Assembly: GCA_013140565.1 (NCBI GenBank)
Contig: JABFSP010000224.1
Coordinates: forward strand, 1-40,755
Reading direction: 5' to 3'
Source of the DNA: Ignavibacteria bacterium
GTDB taxonomy: Bacteria; Bacteroidota; Ignavibacteria; Tepidaquicellales; OLB5
DNA length: 40,755 bases
Made by a program: the position numbers and the translations under genes. Below the pieces are notes generated by a model. It made no database searches. It was given only the letters and a program-made list of their open reading frames with translations, and had not been told where the DNA came from. This document shows positions 14,766-22,607 of the stretch, in pieces (position 1 is the first letter of the stretch; each line of letters opens with the position of its first letter).

Positions 14766-15701
14766 TTAAATGCTTGGAACTACAACTTCCTCATCCTCAG
14801 CATACAGCTCACTTGCAGCTATATTATAATTACCTACAAGATCTGCTACAGGAAGTGTGTTATTTGTTGTGCTAATTGCTGATTTATTTTCAAGTATAGT
14901 ACCTTCAACTGTGATAGTACCACCCTGACGCTTCTCTTCCAGTAAATTAGGAAAGCGCATAACCCCGATTAAACGGTATGCCTGAAATTCAGAACCTCTT
15001 GAGGGACCAACATGCTGGAAACATTCCCAGTCATACAGATGCGCCTCTTTTGCAAAGAAGTTCTTTGTCCAGGTGTCATTCTGGTTTAATTCAGCTTTGA
15101 ACATTCCTTCAGCTGTTTCCTTTTTTGTTGTGAAAATCTTTTTGTTTTCACCGATGACATTAGTCTGTTTTTGACCTGCACTGACATCAACAGATAGCCT
15201 TGCAGGCATTAAATGCCACCCGTCACTGTAGAAAGCTGTAGCTGCAGCGCCAGTACCGGGGTCAAGAGCAGCAGGTGTAATAGTCACGGTTGGTGCACTT
15301 GTATAACCAGTACCGTTATTTGTCATTACTATCTTGACCACTTTACCATTTGATATCAACGCAGTAGCAGCCGCACCTGTGCCACCACCGCCTGTAAAGC
15401 CAATAGTGGGAGCAGCAGCATATCCTGAACCACCGCTGGTAACTTTTACACCGGAAACCTGACCAAAATTGAGATAAGCCTGAGTTGTTTTATCTTTGCG
15501 TTTTAACCACCAGATGTTAGAACCCTCTTCATTGAATGCAGCTGTATCATAGAAGTTGGCTACCGGTGCAAAAGCTAAAGAAAACATTCCTAAACCGATC
15601 CATTCAGGCTCAAACAAAACAGCCAGCGTCAAACAAAACAAGAGAAATCCTACCATGGATAGAATAATTCTCATTGGATTACCGAAAAATTTTCTTAACA
15701 T
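14766..15701 (-). CDS. Major tail tube protein candidate with inserted beta domain and membrane-like N-terminus (311 aa)
   Basis: The start at 15701 has AAGGAG six bases upstream, so the unusual N-terminus is genuine. Residues 11-31 and 35-48 are hydrophobic and resemble a membrane anchor or uncleaved signal. Residues 49-80 and 158-311 look like a tail-tube protein (VANFYDTAAFNEEGSNIWWLK, LSVDVSAGQKQTNVIGENKKIF). Between them (residues 83-157) lies a two-unit glycine-rich insert, each with SGGSGY- or NNGTGY-(A/T)SAPT-like strands. This insert is a decoration module known from several phage structural proteins. It is followed by the chaperone pair and tape measure, which fits the tail tube. 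Confidence 0.65.
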   Translation of the reverse strand: MLRKFFGNPMRIILSMVGFLLFCLTLAVLFEPEWIGLGMFSLAFAPVANFYDTAAFNEEGSNIWWLKRKDKTTQAYLNFGQVSGVKVTSGGSGYAAAPTIGFTGGGGTGAAATALISNGKVVKIVMTNNGTGYTSAPTVTITPAALDPGTGAAATAFYSDGWHLMPARLSVDVSAGQKQTNVIGENKKIFTTKKETAEGMFKAELNQNDTWTKNFFAKEAHLYDWECFQHVGPSRGSEFQAYRLIGVMRFPNLLEEKRQGGTITVEGTILENKSAISTTNNTLPVADLVGNYNIAASELYAEDEEVVVPSI

Positions 15702-15711
15702 TTTAAGCTCC

Positions 15712-16158
15712 TTAAATGTTTATAGTTGTTATTAATTCAAATTCTGCATAATGACATAAAACTTTACAAGTCATTACATACCCTTTGTTTATTTGTGCCA
15801 TCGGAAATAATTTTTTTGCTTTGCCGTTCAGTTTACCGCTCTTATCAAAGGCAGCACAAATGCTTTCACATAAATTATCAAATGTTTTATCCGATTCATT
15901 CTCAGCATTTGAGCTGTAAATATATTTACATATCCATTTATGCTCTTTATCCCAGGATTGATAACTTTCAGTGATTGCTTTTGGAGTTCTTGTTAATTTT
16001 GTGAAAAAGAATACTTTTAGAACATTATCTGTTACTAAATTTTGAAATACCTCATCCCACATTTTGACATGTGGCATTTGGTCATACACTTCACCAATGT
16101 TAGGCACTGTTTCAGCAATAGACTTTATTGCGGTTCGTATTTCATCAATTGATGGCAA
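15712..16158 (-). CDS. Putative tail terminator / completion protein (148 aa)
   Basis: The N-terminus (MPSIDEIRTAIKSIAETVPNIGEVYD) and the following alpha/beta pattern resemble Mu gp37-like and other tail-terminator proteins: the FFFTKLTRTP strand, a W-containing middle and a C-terminal pair of strands (YVMTCKVLCHYAEFELITTINI). It precedes the tail tube gene by ten bases, the normal order for a terminator followed by the tube. The assignment is by fold pattern and position rather than a diagnostic motif. Confidence 0.55.
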   Translation of the reverse strand: MPSIDEIRTAIKSIAETVPNIGEVYDQMPHVKMWDEVFQNLVTDNVLKVFFFTKLTRTPKAITESYQSWDKEHKWICKYIYSSNAENESDKTFDNLCESICAAFDKSGKLNGKAKKLFPMAQINKGYVMTCKVLCHYAEFELITTINI

Positions 16159-16686
16159 TTACTGCGGTCTGTAGAATACTTTACCATACAATTTCAACAG
16201 ATTAGGATCGCCAGCATCATTTCCTGATGACGCAGCGTCAACCTGGCAATAGACCGCATTAGCTCCTGTTAGCTTCGAACCTGCCCATGTTACCGCATAA
16301 GTAACCACTGTAACCGCTGAATCCAGATTAGTTGTCAAAGTGGTTGTATCACCTGCAGCTGTCGAATAGTTTTTCTTTAAGTAATTTCCCGGTGTATATT
16401 CAAAAGTGAATGCTTTGGTCAGGATAAGCCTGTCAACATCAAGCTCACCATAACCATAAAGTATGAATTGAACTGAGTCAACAATTTTACCCGGCTCAAA
16501 TATCAAATACCCTGTTTCATTCATGCTGTTGGAAACGGTATCATCGATAATTTCTACAAGATCACCGGATGGATTAACTTCTATTGGCTCAAATCTATAA
16601 TCAGATTTGTCTTCACCATCAAAAGCGAGAAATGCTCCAGATATCAGGAACAGGATTAATACCGTTAAAAGACTTTTAAGTTTCAT
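16159..16686 (-). CDS. Secreted structural-module protein, unknown (175 aa)
   Basis: A cleavable signal peptide is evident (KLKSLLTVLILFLISGAFLA, then FDGEDKSD). GGAG lies upstream of the ATG at 16686. The mature part is a low-charge beta-rich protein (GYLIFEPGKIVDSVQFILYGYGELDVDRLILTKAFTF and repeated T/V/A strands) and may form a jelly-roll or decoration protein. It sits between head-tail connector and tail terminator genes, where a secreted protein is unexpected. Its end abuts the next start directly. Function unknown. Confidence 0.55.
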   Translation of the reverse strand: MKLKSLLTVLILFLISGAFLAFDGEDKSDYRFEPIEVNPSGDLVEIIDDTVSNSMNETGYLIFEPGKIVDSVQFILYGYGELDVDRLILTKAFTFEYTPGNYLKKNYSTAAGDTTTLTTNLDSAVTVVTYAVTWAGSKLTGANAVYCQVDAASSGNDAGDPNLLKLYGKVFYRPQ

Positions 16687-16725
16687 TTTATTTTATCTCC
16701 TTAATTTATGAATTGAATAGATTTT

Positions 16726-17346
16726 TTACCTTATGATACCTTTTGCGCGGTATTCTTTGACAACTTCCGGCCTTAAATCATCGTAATAACTGCATTCAAC
16801 TGTGCCTGCAGCATCTTCACACCACTTGCCGTTAACATAGTAGCTGGGAAGCTCCTCATAGTGCTTGTTTCCATCATGTGTGATTTCATTTACCCTTTTA
16901 GGTATTACGTAATACCTGTTAGGCAAAGCCTGATTTTCCTGTTTCCAAGGCTCCTGAGTGTTTGTTTCAGGTACCAATAACTTGTTTAAGGCTTCAATGA
17001 TAAGTTTGAACTCTTCTTTACTTGAATGTGCCTTAATGAATTTATCAGTATCATGCACAGTGCATTTGAGACCTTCGATTTCCATTCCATCATCTTCATT
17101 GTGCAAAGAATCATCTGTAACCTGACCAATTTCAGTATCTTTATAATGGATCTTGTATACAGGTTTATTATCGCCAGTGCCAGCAACAGGAGTATCCGGT
17201 AATGCCTCAAGCATTGCCTTAGCCTCTTCTCGTGTTGGCTTTACCATTTTGTTGCCATCACGTACGATATCTTCAGGCTTTACAAGATTATTTTTTATTA
17301 ATTCAGCTACCAAAGTTTCATTAGAAATATTTACTGGAAGTTTCAT
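16726..17346 (-). CDS. Hypothetical head/connector-region protein (206 aa)
   Basis: A helical N-terminus (NISNETLVAELIKNNLVKPEDIV and TREEAKAMLEAL) is followed by a central strand-rich acidic region. The C-terminal half contains many aromatic residues (RYYVIPKRVNEITHDG, YYVNGKWC, CSYYDDL). There is no membrane segment. I do not recognise the family. It lies four bases before the start of the connector gene in the order of transcription (connector, this gene, secreted protein), so a neck or head-decoration role is possible. Confidence 0.55.
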   Translation of the reverse strand: MKLPVNISNETLVAELIKNNLVKPEDIVRDGNKMVKPTREEAKAMLEALPDTPVAGTGDNKPVYKIHYKDTEIGQVTDDSLHNEDDGMEIEGLKCTVHDTDKFIKAHSSKEEFKLIIEALNKLLVPETNTQEPWKQENQALPNRYYVIPKRVNEITHDGNKHYEELPSYYVNGKWCEDAAGTVECSYYDDLRPEVVKEYRAKGIIR

Positions 17347-17350
17347 TTTA

Positions 17351-18310
17351 TTAATTATTAATTATTGGATTCAAATTACTGTGCAATAGAGTGGGCTTGC
17401 CATCAGAGTTCGAAATATCCAATATCTGTGAACTTGCCACTGATGACTGTTCGAGGTCCGTACCATCGAGGTCACTTACACTTATACCTAACCAATTAGC
17501 AGCCTGCCCGAAATAAACTTTTGCTAATCTGCGGTACTGGTCGGTTTTGTTATCATAGTTCACTGAATCAGCATTTATCAGAGCTGATGAACTCTGACCA
17601 TATCGTGATGCCATTGCAAGCAGATACTTTGCAGATGCTAAATTACATATGCAGTGGAAATCACTATCAGGGGCTGATATTACATTCTGAACATTGAAAC
17701 TGTGCCTTATTGTGTACAGCATCCTGAAAGTTGATGCCAAAGATGACTTAAACCTTAATTTATAAGCATTGGAATCATTCAGATATATTTCGTAATCTCT
17801 TTTATCGATATACACTGCAGGGACACTGTCAATAGGATGTTCAATACTTATTATTCCGCTGAAATCAATCTCCCAGTTCGATGGCAGGTCAAATGAATAA
17901 CCTGCAGCAAATGTTTCCGGCTTAAAGTTACGTTCTAATGGCCTGTACTTGCTGTAAATGTTGATAGCCTCATCAAGATGTTCAATAGCCTCATTCTTCT
18001 TAATCGATGCTCCGGTAAGTATTGCAGAATGGTCACCATTTAACTTTAACTGTTTTGATGGTGTACTTATAACTGCATTCACTGTAGTAAATGCTGAATT
18101 TGAGGTCCCGTCATAAATATATATTTCATCACCTGCGGTAAATCCTTTTATAGAATCAACTGCAAATGTTGTAATACCTGCGGCATGAGTACCTGCACCG
18201 GTTGTCAAAGCTGTTTTAACCAGCTCACCAGCAAGATCCTTGACCTTTAAGTCAATAGCGTTAAGAAATTGTATTTTAGTTTTTGAACCCAAGAGTTTTA
18301 TTAATTCCAA
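17351..18310 (-). CDS. Head-tail connector-like protein with inserted beta-barrel (319 aa)
   Basis: First gene after the capsid protein, as expected for an HK97-gp6-type connector. Residues 23-108 hold a small barrel with the TTFAVDSIKGFTAGDEIYIYD ... KLNGDHSAILTGASI pattern used as a decoration in phage structural proteins. Helices with IEHLDEAINIYSKYRP and the C-terminal LASAKYLLAMASRYGQSSSAL region look like connector helices. The only start in this frame is TTG at 18310, inside a terminator-like hairpin. A second TTG at 18292 is an alternative. The exact start is therefore uncertain. Confidence 0.55.
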   Translation of the reverse strand: MELIKLLGSKTKIQFLNAIDLKVKDLAGELVKTALTTGAGTHAAGITTFAVDSIKGFTAGDEIYIYDGTSNSAFTTVNAVISTPSKQLKLNGDHSAILTGASIKKNEAIEHLDEAINIYSKYRPLERNFKPETFAAGYSFDLPSNWEIDFSGIISIEHPIDSVPAVYIDKRDYEIYLNDSNAYKLRFKSSLASTFRMLYTIRHSFNVQNVISAPDSDFHCICNLASAKYLLAMASRYGQSSSALINADSVNYDNKTDQYRRLAKVYFGQAANWLGISVSDLDGTDLEQSSVASSQILDISNSDGKPTLLHSNLNPIINN

Positions 18311-18339
18311 AAGCCCCGTTTTGTTTCAAACGGGGCTTT
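18310..18339 (-). terminator. Hairpin terminator/attenuator after the capsid gene
   Basis: AAAGCCCCGTTT (18310-18321) and AAACGGGGCTTT (18328-18339) form a perfect 12-bp stem with a 6-base loop, followed on the minus strand by TTTT. It lies 18 bases past the capsid stop and would reduce expression of downstream tail genes relative to capsid, or protect the capsid mRNA end. Confidence 0.75.
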
Positions 18340-18356
18340 GATTAAGTTTTTATATT

Positions 18357-20621
18357 TTATGGATTAGAACCAACAAATCCACGGAAGTCTAAAATATTAC
18401 CGCCATAAATATGTCTTATCTTAAATGTTATCTTGTCATTTGAGAATAATGAACCAACATTAGGCATATCCTGAGTGAATATTTCAGGCTCCTGCTGATT
18501 ATCCAGGAAGCCAATTTCAATTGTTGGAGTATATGATGGATCTGCAACAAGTCTCCAATTGTTAGAATTTGACTGATGAACAACCACAATAGGCTCTACA
18601 CCAAATGTCTGATGGAAATCACTCTTTTCATTTGCTTTATTCCATGCCTGAGTTGTTAATTCATAAGCAGTTTTTTCGTTATCGGATCCATTTGCCACGA
18701 GCAGATATTTAGGAGGAATACCAAGCTTCTTGGCTGAATCCTTTTCAGTCTGATTTTTCATAACATTGCGTGCAGCAAGATATGAAGTTGAGTTCAATGC
18801 AGTGTTTAAAAGATTACCACCATGTGTTGCATGATATAATGCTACAGAATCATATATGGTCGGATTGCCAATGATCATATCCATTACAAATTCATACAGT
18901 GTAATCTTAGCGGCACGACCTAAACGGATTGGAATAGATGCAATTAAACCAACATCATCATTCTTTATAGACTCAAGGGTTACATCTTCTGTACCTCCCT
19001 TTTTGGTTACTGCGAATGTTGCTTTTTCATCGGTTGGTGTGGTGAGCGCTGTATATGAACCTGCCTGATTTACAGTTGGCAAATTACCATAACCGCCCCA
19101 TCTTACTCTCTCGTTATTTCTGAAATCAGTTGTACCTCCGATTGTTGAACACAATTTTTTCCAATCTTCAAATGGAAGCATTTTATACTCAGCAACAGCG
19201 AGTCTGTGTAATGTGCTGGCCAGTGCATTTGTAAAGCCAGTAGTAACTACGCTTTCAGATAAAATACCATTATCGCCGTTTGTCCTTCCGGTTACATAAG
19301 TATCACCTGTAAAAGTCCTGTACCATTCCTTTATGGAAAACATCCTTTTATCAACATCTTTGAATTCCTGCATTTCGGCTTCTGTTAACCTTGCTTTCAT
19401 ATTATGGCTCATAAGCATATAGGTTAACTGTGCAATAGATCTATCCACTGCATCTCTTCCCACTCTCATATCAAGACCCCTGTTGTTAATTGGATTAGGA
19501 TTTATTTCAGCAAGTATTCTCTGCTGCCCTGCAATAGCAGTATCAAGATCGGCTTCGGCAAATTTCTTTTTATCGAATTGAGTCAATAAATAATTTTTTG
19601 CAGGCTGGGGAAGATTGCATTCAGCAAGTTTGTTTCTTAAAATGGTTCCGCATGCTAATATCTCAGCTCTTTCAAGAATAGCATTGGTACCGTTCTGACC
19701 TTCAGTTAATGGTGTTGCCGGTGCAGGTGCCGGAGTTCCTACAGGCTTAACTTCTTTCTTGAGAAGTTCAGCAAGGATAGGATTCTTAGTTGGTTTATCC
19801 TTATCCAGCATTGGCTGTATTTCCGTTAATGATTTCTTTGTGGACTCTGTTAATGTTGGTGAATTCATTAATGTTATTGCATACTCCCAGAAGCTTTGCA
19901 GCAGATCATCATCATTGATTGATTCGGCTGTGGCACCTTCAGAAATAAGCATTGCACTTGATAAAAGTGCAAAGATCTTGAGTTTCAATTCGGGATTCAC
20001 GTTGTTATCTCCGTTTAAGTTTATAGTTAAGTTAGAATTTAAAGACTCTACAAGTTTGATTATTTTACCGCCTGCATTTCCTGCAGCAACAGGATCAACA
20101 CTCTGTGCGCTGGTTATTTTAGTTACAGTAGCCACACACTTATCAGCTATGTTCTCAATTATCCAGTCACCCCATGCAACAATGCTTAAACCTAATTCTT
20201 TGCCTGCGCTGGATATTTCAGCAAGAGATTGTTTGAATGATTCAGCAAGTCCCTCACCATTCTTTACATTAAATATTCCTGTTATACATTTTTTTACACT
20301 ATCCCAGGTTACATTACTGTACCATCCGACCTGTGAATTCACACCTGTATTTTCTGCGGATAAGTGGTCACCCTCTGACCTCAAGAGCGCAGGAACACCC
20401 TCAAATATTTTATTATTCACAGCTTCGATGCATGCTTTTTCAGTGTAGTTTTTAAACACAGGAATCTTAGCGCCATTTACCTCAGCAAATGTATTTGCAG
20501 TAGCTGTAATACCTGCATAAAGGATATCGCATTTGTATTTACTTCCCGGAACTAATGCTTCGGTTAGCTTTACAGATGGGCTGAAGACATCATTAATTTT
20601 TTTGCTTTTTCTGAATTTCAT
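18357..20621 (-). CDS. Fused prohead protease - scaffold - major capsid protein (754 aa)
   Basis: One frame carries functions that are usually separate. Residues 30-190 match the prohead protease pattern: GDHLSAENTGVNSQVGW with candidate His86, a GLSIVAWG strand with candidate Ser146, then the linker VTKITSAQSVDPVAAGNAGG. Residues 190-390 are helical and charged, like a scaffold/delta domain. Residues 395-754 resemble an HK97-fold or Mu-gpT-like coat protein (IKEWYRTFTGDTYV, KKLCSTIGGTTDFRNNERVRWGGYGNLP, FFHATHGGN-like YHATHGGNLL, FGVEPIVVV). Maturation would need cleavage after the scaffold. It follows the portal and a conserved leader hairpin element. Confidence 0.85.
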   Translation of the reverse strand: MKFRKSKKINDVFSPSVKLTEALVPGSKYKCDILYAGITATANTFAEVNGAKIPVFKNYTEKACIEAVNNKIFEGVPALLRSEGDHLSAENTGVNSQVGWYSNVTWDSVKKCITGIFNVKNGEGLAESFKQSLAEISSAGKELGLSIVAWGDWIIENIADKCVATVTKITSAQSVDPVAAGNAGGKIIKLVESLNSNLTINLNGDNNVNPELKLKIFALLSSAMLISEGATAESINDDDLLQSFWEYAITLMNSPTLTESTKKSLTEIQPMLDKDKPTKNPILAELLKKEVKPVGTPAPAPATPLTEGQNGTNAILERAEILACGTILRNKLAECNLPQPAKNYLLTQFDKKKFAEADLDTAIAGQQRILAEINPNPINNRGLDMRVGRDAVDRSIAQLTYMLMSHNMKARLTEAEMQEFKDVDKRMFSIKEWYRTFTGDTYVTGRTNGDNGILSESVVTTGFTNALASTLHRLAVAEYKMLPFEDWKKLCSTIGGTTDFRNNERVRWGGYGNLPTVNQAGSYTALTTPTDEKATFAVTKKGGTEDVTLESIKNDDVGLIASIPIRLGRAAKITLYEFVMDMIIGNPTIYDSVALYHATHGGNLLNTALNSTSYLAARNVMKNQTEKDSAKKLGIPPKYLLVANGSDNEKTAYELTTQAWNKANEKSDFHQTFGVEPIVVVHQSNSNNWRLVADPSYTPTIEIGFLDNQQEPEIFTQDMPNVGSLFSNDKITFKIRHIYGGNILDFRGFVGSNP

Positions 20622-20641
20622 GATTTGAGGTAAATAAAAAA

Positions 20642-20705
20642 GGGCTGCAATCCCTATTGGAATTACAGCCCTCAGTACTGTTCCGGCTATACCGGAAGAT
20701 CCTTA
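20642..20705 (-). promoter_or_regulatory. Conserved leader RNA element, copy A (upstream of capsid gene)
   Basis: Read on the minus strand: TAAGGA (20705-20700), a 17-base hairpin TTCCGG/CCGGAA (20697-20681), then TACTGA (20677-20672). A 13-bp stem follows, GGGCTGTAATTCC with GGGATTGCAGCCC, around loop AATA (20671-20642), then a T-run. The capsid start codon follows 20 bases later. The same layout occurs upstream of the ParB-methyltransferase. It may be an attenuator, protein-binding site or terminator. Confidence 0.65.
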
Positions 20706-20800
20706 TCGACGTGTTACATGGCGATTTAATTAGTTAATGTGGAGAACATTGAATCAATGAAACTAATTTAAAACCGAATTTTCCAAAAGTCAAGTGTTAA

Positions 20801-20956
20801 TTAACTTTTTTTATTTATTTTTTTCATTTCAGCAAGATGAAAACCAAGCTTATTATTAGCTTTTCTCATTCCATCATTGCCCGCTGCAGGTGGTGTATAA
20901 GTCTTTTTAATCTCATGCAGCTTCTGATTTTGTTGTTTTATCTTCTTTTTTTCCAT
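20801..20956 (-). CDS. Small basic protein overlapping the portal end (51 aa)
   Basis: A 52-codon frame starts at ATG 20956, inside the last part of the portal gene in another frame, preceded by GAGGG. It ends with TAA at 20801. The protein is highly basic and mostly helical (MEKKKIKQQNQKLHEIKK ... LGFHLAEMKKINKKS) with a T-P-P-A-A-G-N-D-G turn in the middle. It fills much of the space between portal and capsid genes. A nucleic-acid- or scaffold-binding role is possible, but no family was recognised. Confidence 0.5.
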   Translation of the reverse strand: MEKKKIKQQNQKLHEIKKTYTPPAAGNDGMRKANNKLGFHLAEMKKINKKS

Positions 20957-22376
20957 TGCCCTCTGGGTTATTGTTATTTGGTTCAGGTGGATTCTCTAGA
21001 ACTTCTTTTTCAATCTGAGATACTTCTGTATCAACATCAATATCATGCCCAAGCATATCACAAATAGAAATAAATATTTTCTGTGCGGTTTGCTGTGATA
21101 ATAACTTAGCTGTTACAGCTTTTGTTAATACTGCCTGAACCTTATCTAATCCCTCACCGATTTTGCTAAAGTCCCTGCGTTCAAGTTCCGGACGTTTTAT
21201 ATCGTAATTGATATGCTCCAACTCTTCAGGCGTTATATTAATACCTGCGCGTTTGTAAATGATGGCCTGATGAACGCAGAACTTAAACATTGTCTCAAGC
21301 ATGAAAACAACCTGCTGTTGTATTTTCCTGAATTTTCGCATTGTGGGTTCATCCTGTTCTTTGGCTGTAGCAAGGTTAGTATTGCCGCCATCACCCATCC
21401 AGTATTCAGGAATCCTTTGTGAACCCAAAGCAAGATTTTTGAGAAGCCTGATAATATCTGTAATATCCAGTGTTTTTAAATCCGGATTGAAAATATCAAC
21501 CTCAGTTTCCTTATCAGTTACCAGTCGTTGAATATCTGTTGTAAATGGATTATTTTTCTTGAAATCTTTAACCGCATTTTCACCACCTTTAACTTTCACA
21601 TGCTGAACATATGACAGGTGAACATCAATAACTTTGATAACTTTAAATAACACTTTTTTCATAACATCGATAGTATCAAGGAGTGCAATAAGGTCCGAAA
21701 CGCCCTCCGGCTGGTTAGATACATTGTTTATAGCAAAATAGAATGTTTCACCTACAAGCATACCATATGTGATATTACCCGGCACATCATCTTCACGGAC
21801 TACATTCAGTATTTTAGGTGAGTTACCATTCAAACCTTTTAACTTCACCTGCTTAATATCTTCAACATTCAGCTCGTTGGTGATTATCTTATCAAGGTTT
21901 TTAGGATCTATAAATCCCATTTTTACGGAGCCGTCTACAGTATTAATGAAAACAGGAAGTATAAGCATTCCGTTAATTCGCTGGTCAAGTACCTTTTTCT
22001 CAAACCGTAAGTTCATATTATTCTTTTTCCAGAAGTCATCGATTATCATTTTCACCTGTTTTGTAATCTCTTCACCACGTACAGCAGTAATCCCGGACTC
22101 CTTATCAACTGAGAATGAATAAGAAAATCCATCACCACAAACATAATCGATTATTACATCGATAATGAACTTTGCAATAGGATCTGTTGTATAAGCTGTG
22201 AAAGCAAGTTCAAGCTGCCTATCCCTGCTGATTGGGTTTAATCCTTTAACATTATTAGCTCCATACTTCCGGTATAACTCCTCATCGTTATCAATAGCAG
22301 CCTCAGTTAATATTTTGAGTTCATCTTCTTTCAAACCCAAAAACACTTTACCTATGAATTTTTGTATTTTGTTCAT
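20913..22376 (-). CDS. Portal protein (487 aa)
   Basis: The portal forms the dodecameric DNA gate of the procapsid. The sequence shows the usual order: an N-terminal arm, the DPIAKFIIDVIIDYVCGDGFSY block near residues 65-86, and a wing domain with strands (LILPVFINTVDGSVKMGFIDPKNLDKI). A stem/crown region follows (FKKNNPFTTDIQRLVTDKETEVDIFNPDLKTLDI; RIPEYWMGDGGNTNLATAKEQDEPTMRKFRKIQQQVVFMLETMF), typical of SPP1/DUF935-like portals. The C-terminus is acidic and disordered (EVLENPPEPNNNNPEGNG). It lies between terminase and capsid genes, which confirms the assignment. Confidence 0.85.
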   Translation of the reverse strand: MNKIQKFIGKVFLGLKEDELKILTEAAIDNDEELYRKYGANNVKGLNPISRDRQLELAFTAYTTDPIAKFIIDVIIDYVCGDGFSYSFSVDKESGITAVRGEEITKQVKMIIDDFWKKNNMNLRFEKKVLDQRINGMLILPVFINTVDGSVKMGFIDPKNLDKIITNELNVEDIKQVKLKGLNGNSPKILNVVREDDVPGNITYGMLVGETFYFAINNVSNQPEGVSDLIALLDTIDVMKKVLFKVIKVIDVHLSYVQHVKVKGGENAVKDFKKNNPFTTDIQRLVTDKETEVDIFNPDLKTLDITDIIRLLKNLALGSQRIPEYWMGDGGNTNLATAKEQDEPTMRKFRKIQQQVVFMLETMFKFCVHQAIIYKRAGINITPEELEHINYDIKRPELERRDFSKIGEGLDKVQAVLTKAVTAKLLSQQTAQKIFISICDMLGHDIDVDTEVSQIEKEVLENPPEPNNNNPEGNGKKEDKTTKSEAA

Positions 22377-22388
22377 TTTGGTTATTGT

Positions 22389-22607
22389 TTATTTCTTTAA
22401 AAATTCCCTGCGCTGTTTTTCAGTCTTGGGTTTAAATATCTGAAGTACTGCAAGCTTCAATGCTTTTTCAAGTGCCACCCTGTTATGCTGCGGCATGTTC
22501 GACCTGTCAATCCATTTAGGAAGTTTTTCAAGACGGTTAACAAATCTTCTTATACGTAATCTGTTTACGTATGTTTCAAAGAATGAGAATAACGATTCTA
22601 ATTTCAT
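22389..22607 (-). CDS. Small basic helical protein between terminase and portal (72 aa)
   Basis: The start overlaps the large-terminase stop as TAATG. The protein is basic and helical (FFETYVNRLRIRRFVNRLEKLPKWIDRSNMPQHNRVALEKALKLAVLQIF), with a C-terminal KPKTEKQRREFLKK. It may interact with DNA or with the portal, but no family is recognised. Tight coupling on both sides makes it a real gene. Confidence 0.6.
   Translation of the reverse strand: MKLESLFSFFETYVNRLRIRRFVNRLEKLPKWIDRSNMPQHNRVALEKALKLAVLQIFKPKTEKQRREFLKK

Noticed and set aside
19759-20448. Rightward 229-codon open frame inside the capsid gene
   Set aside because: Antisense shadow of a well-supported gene with no start signals.
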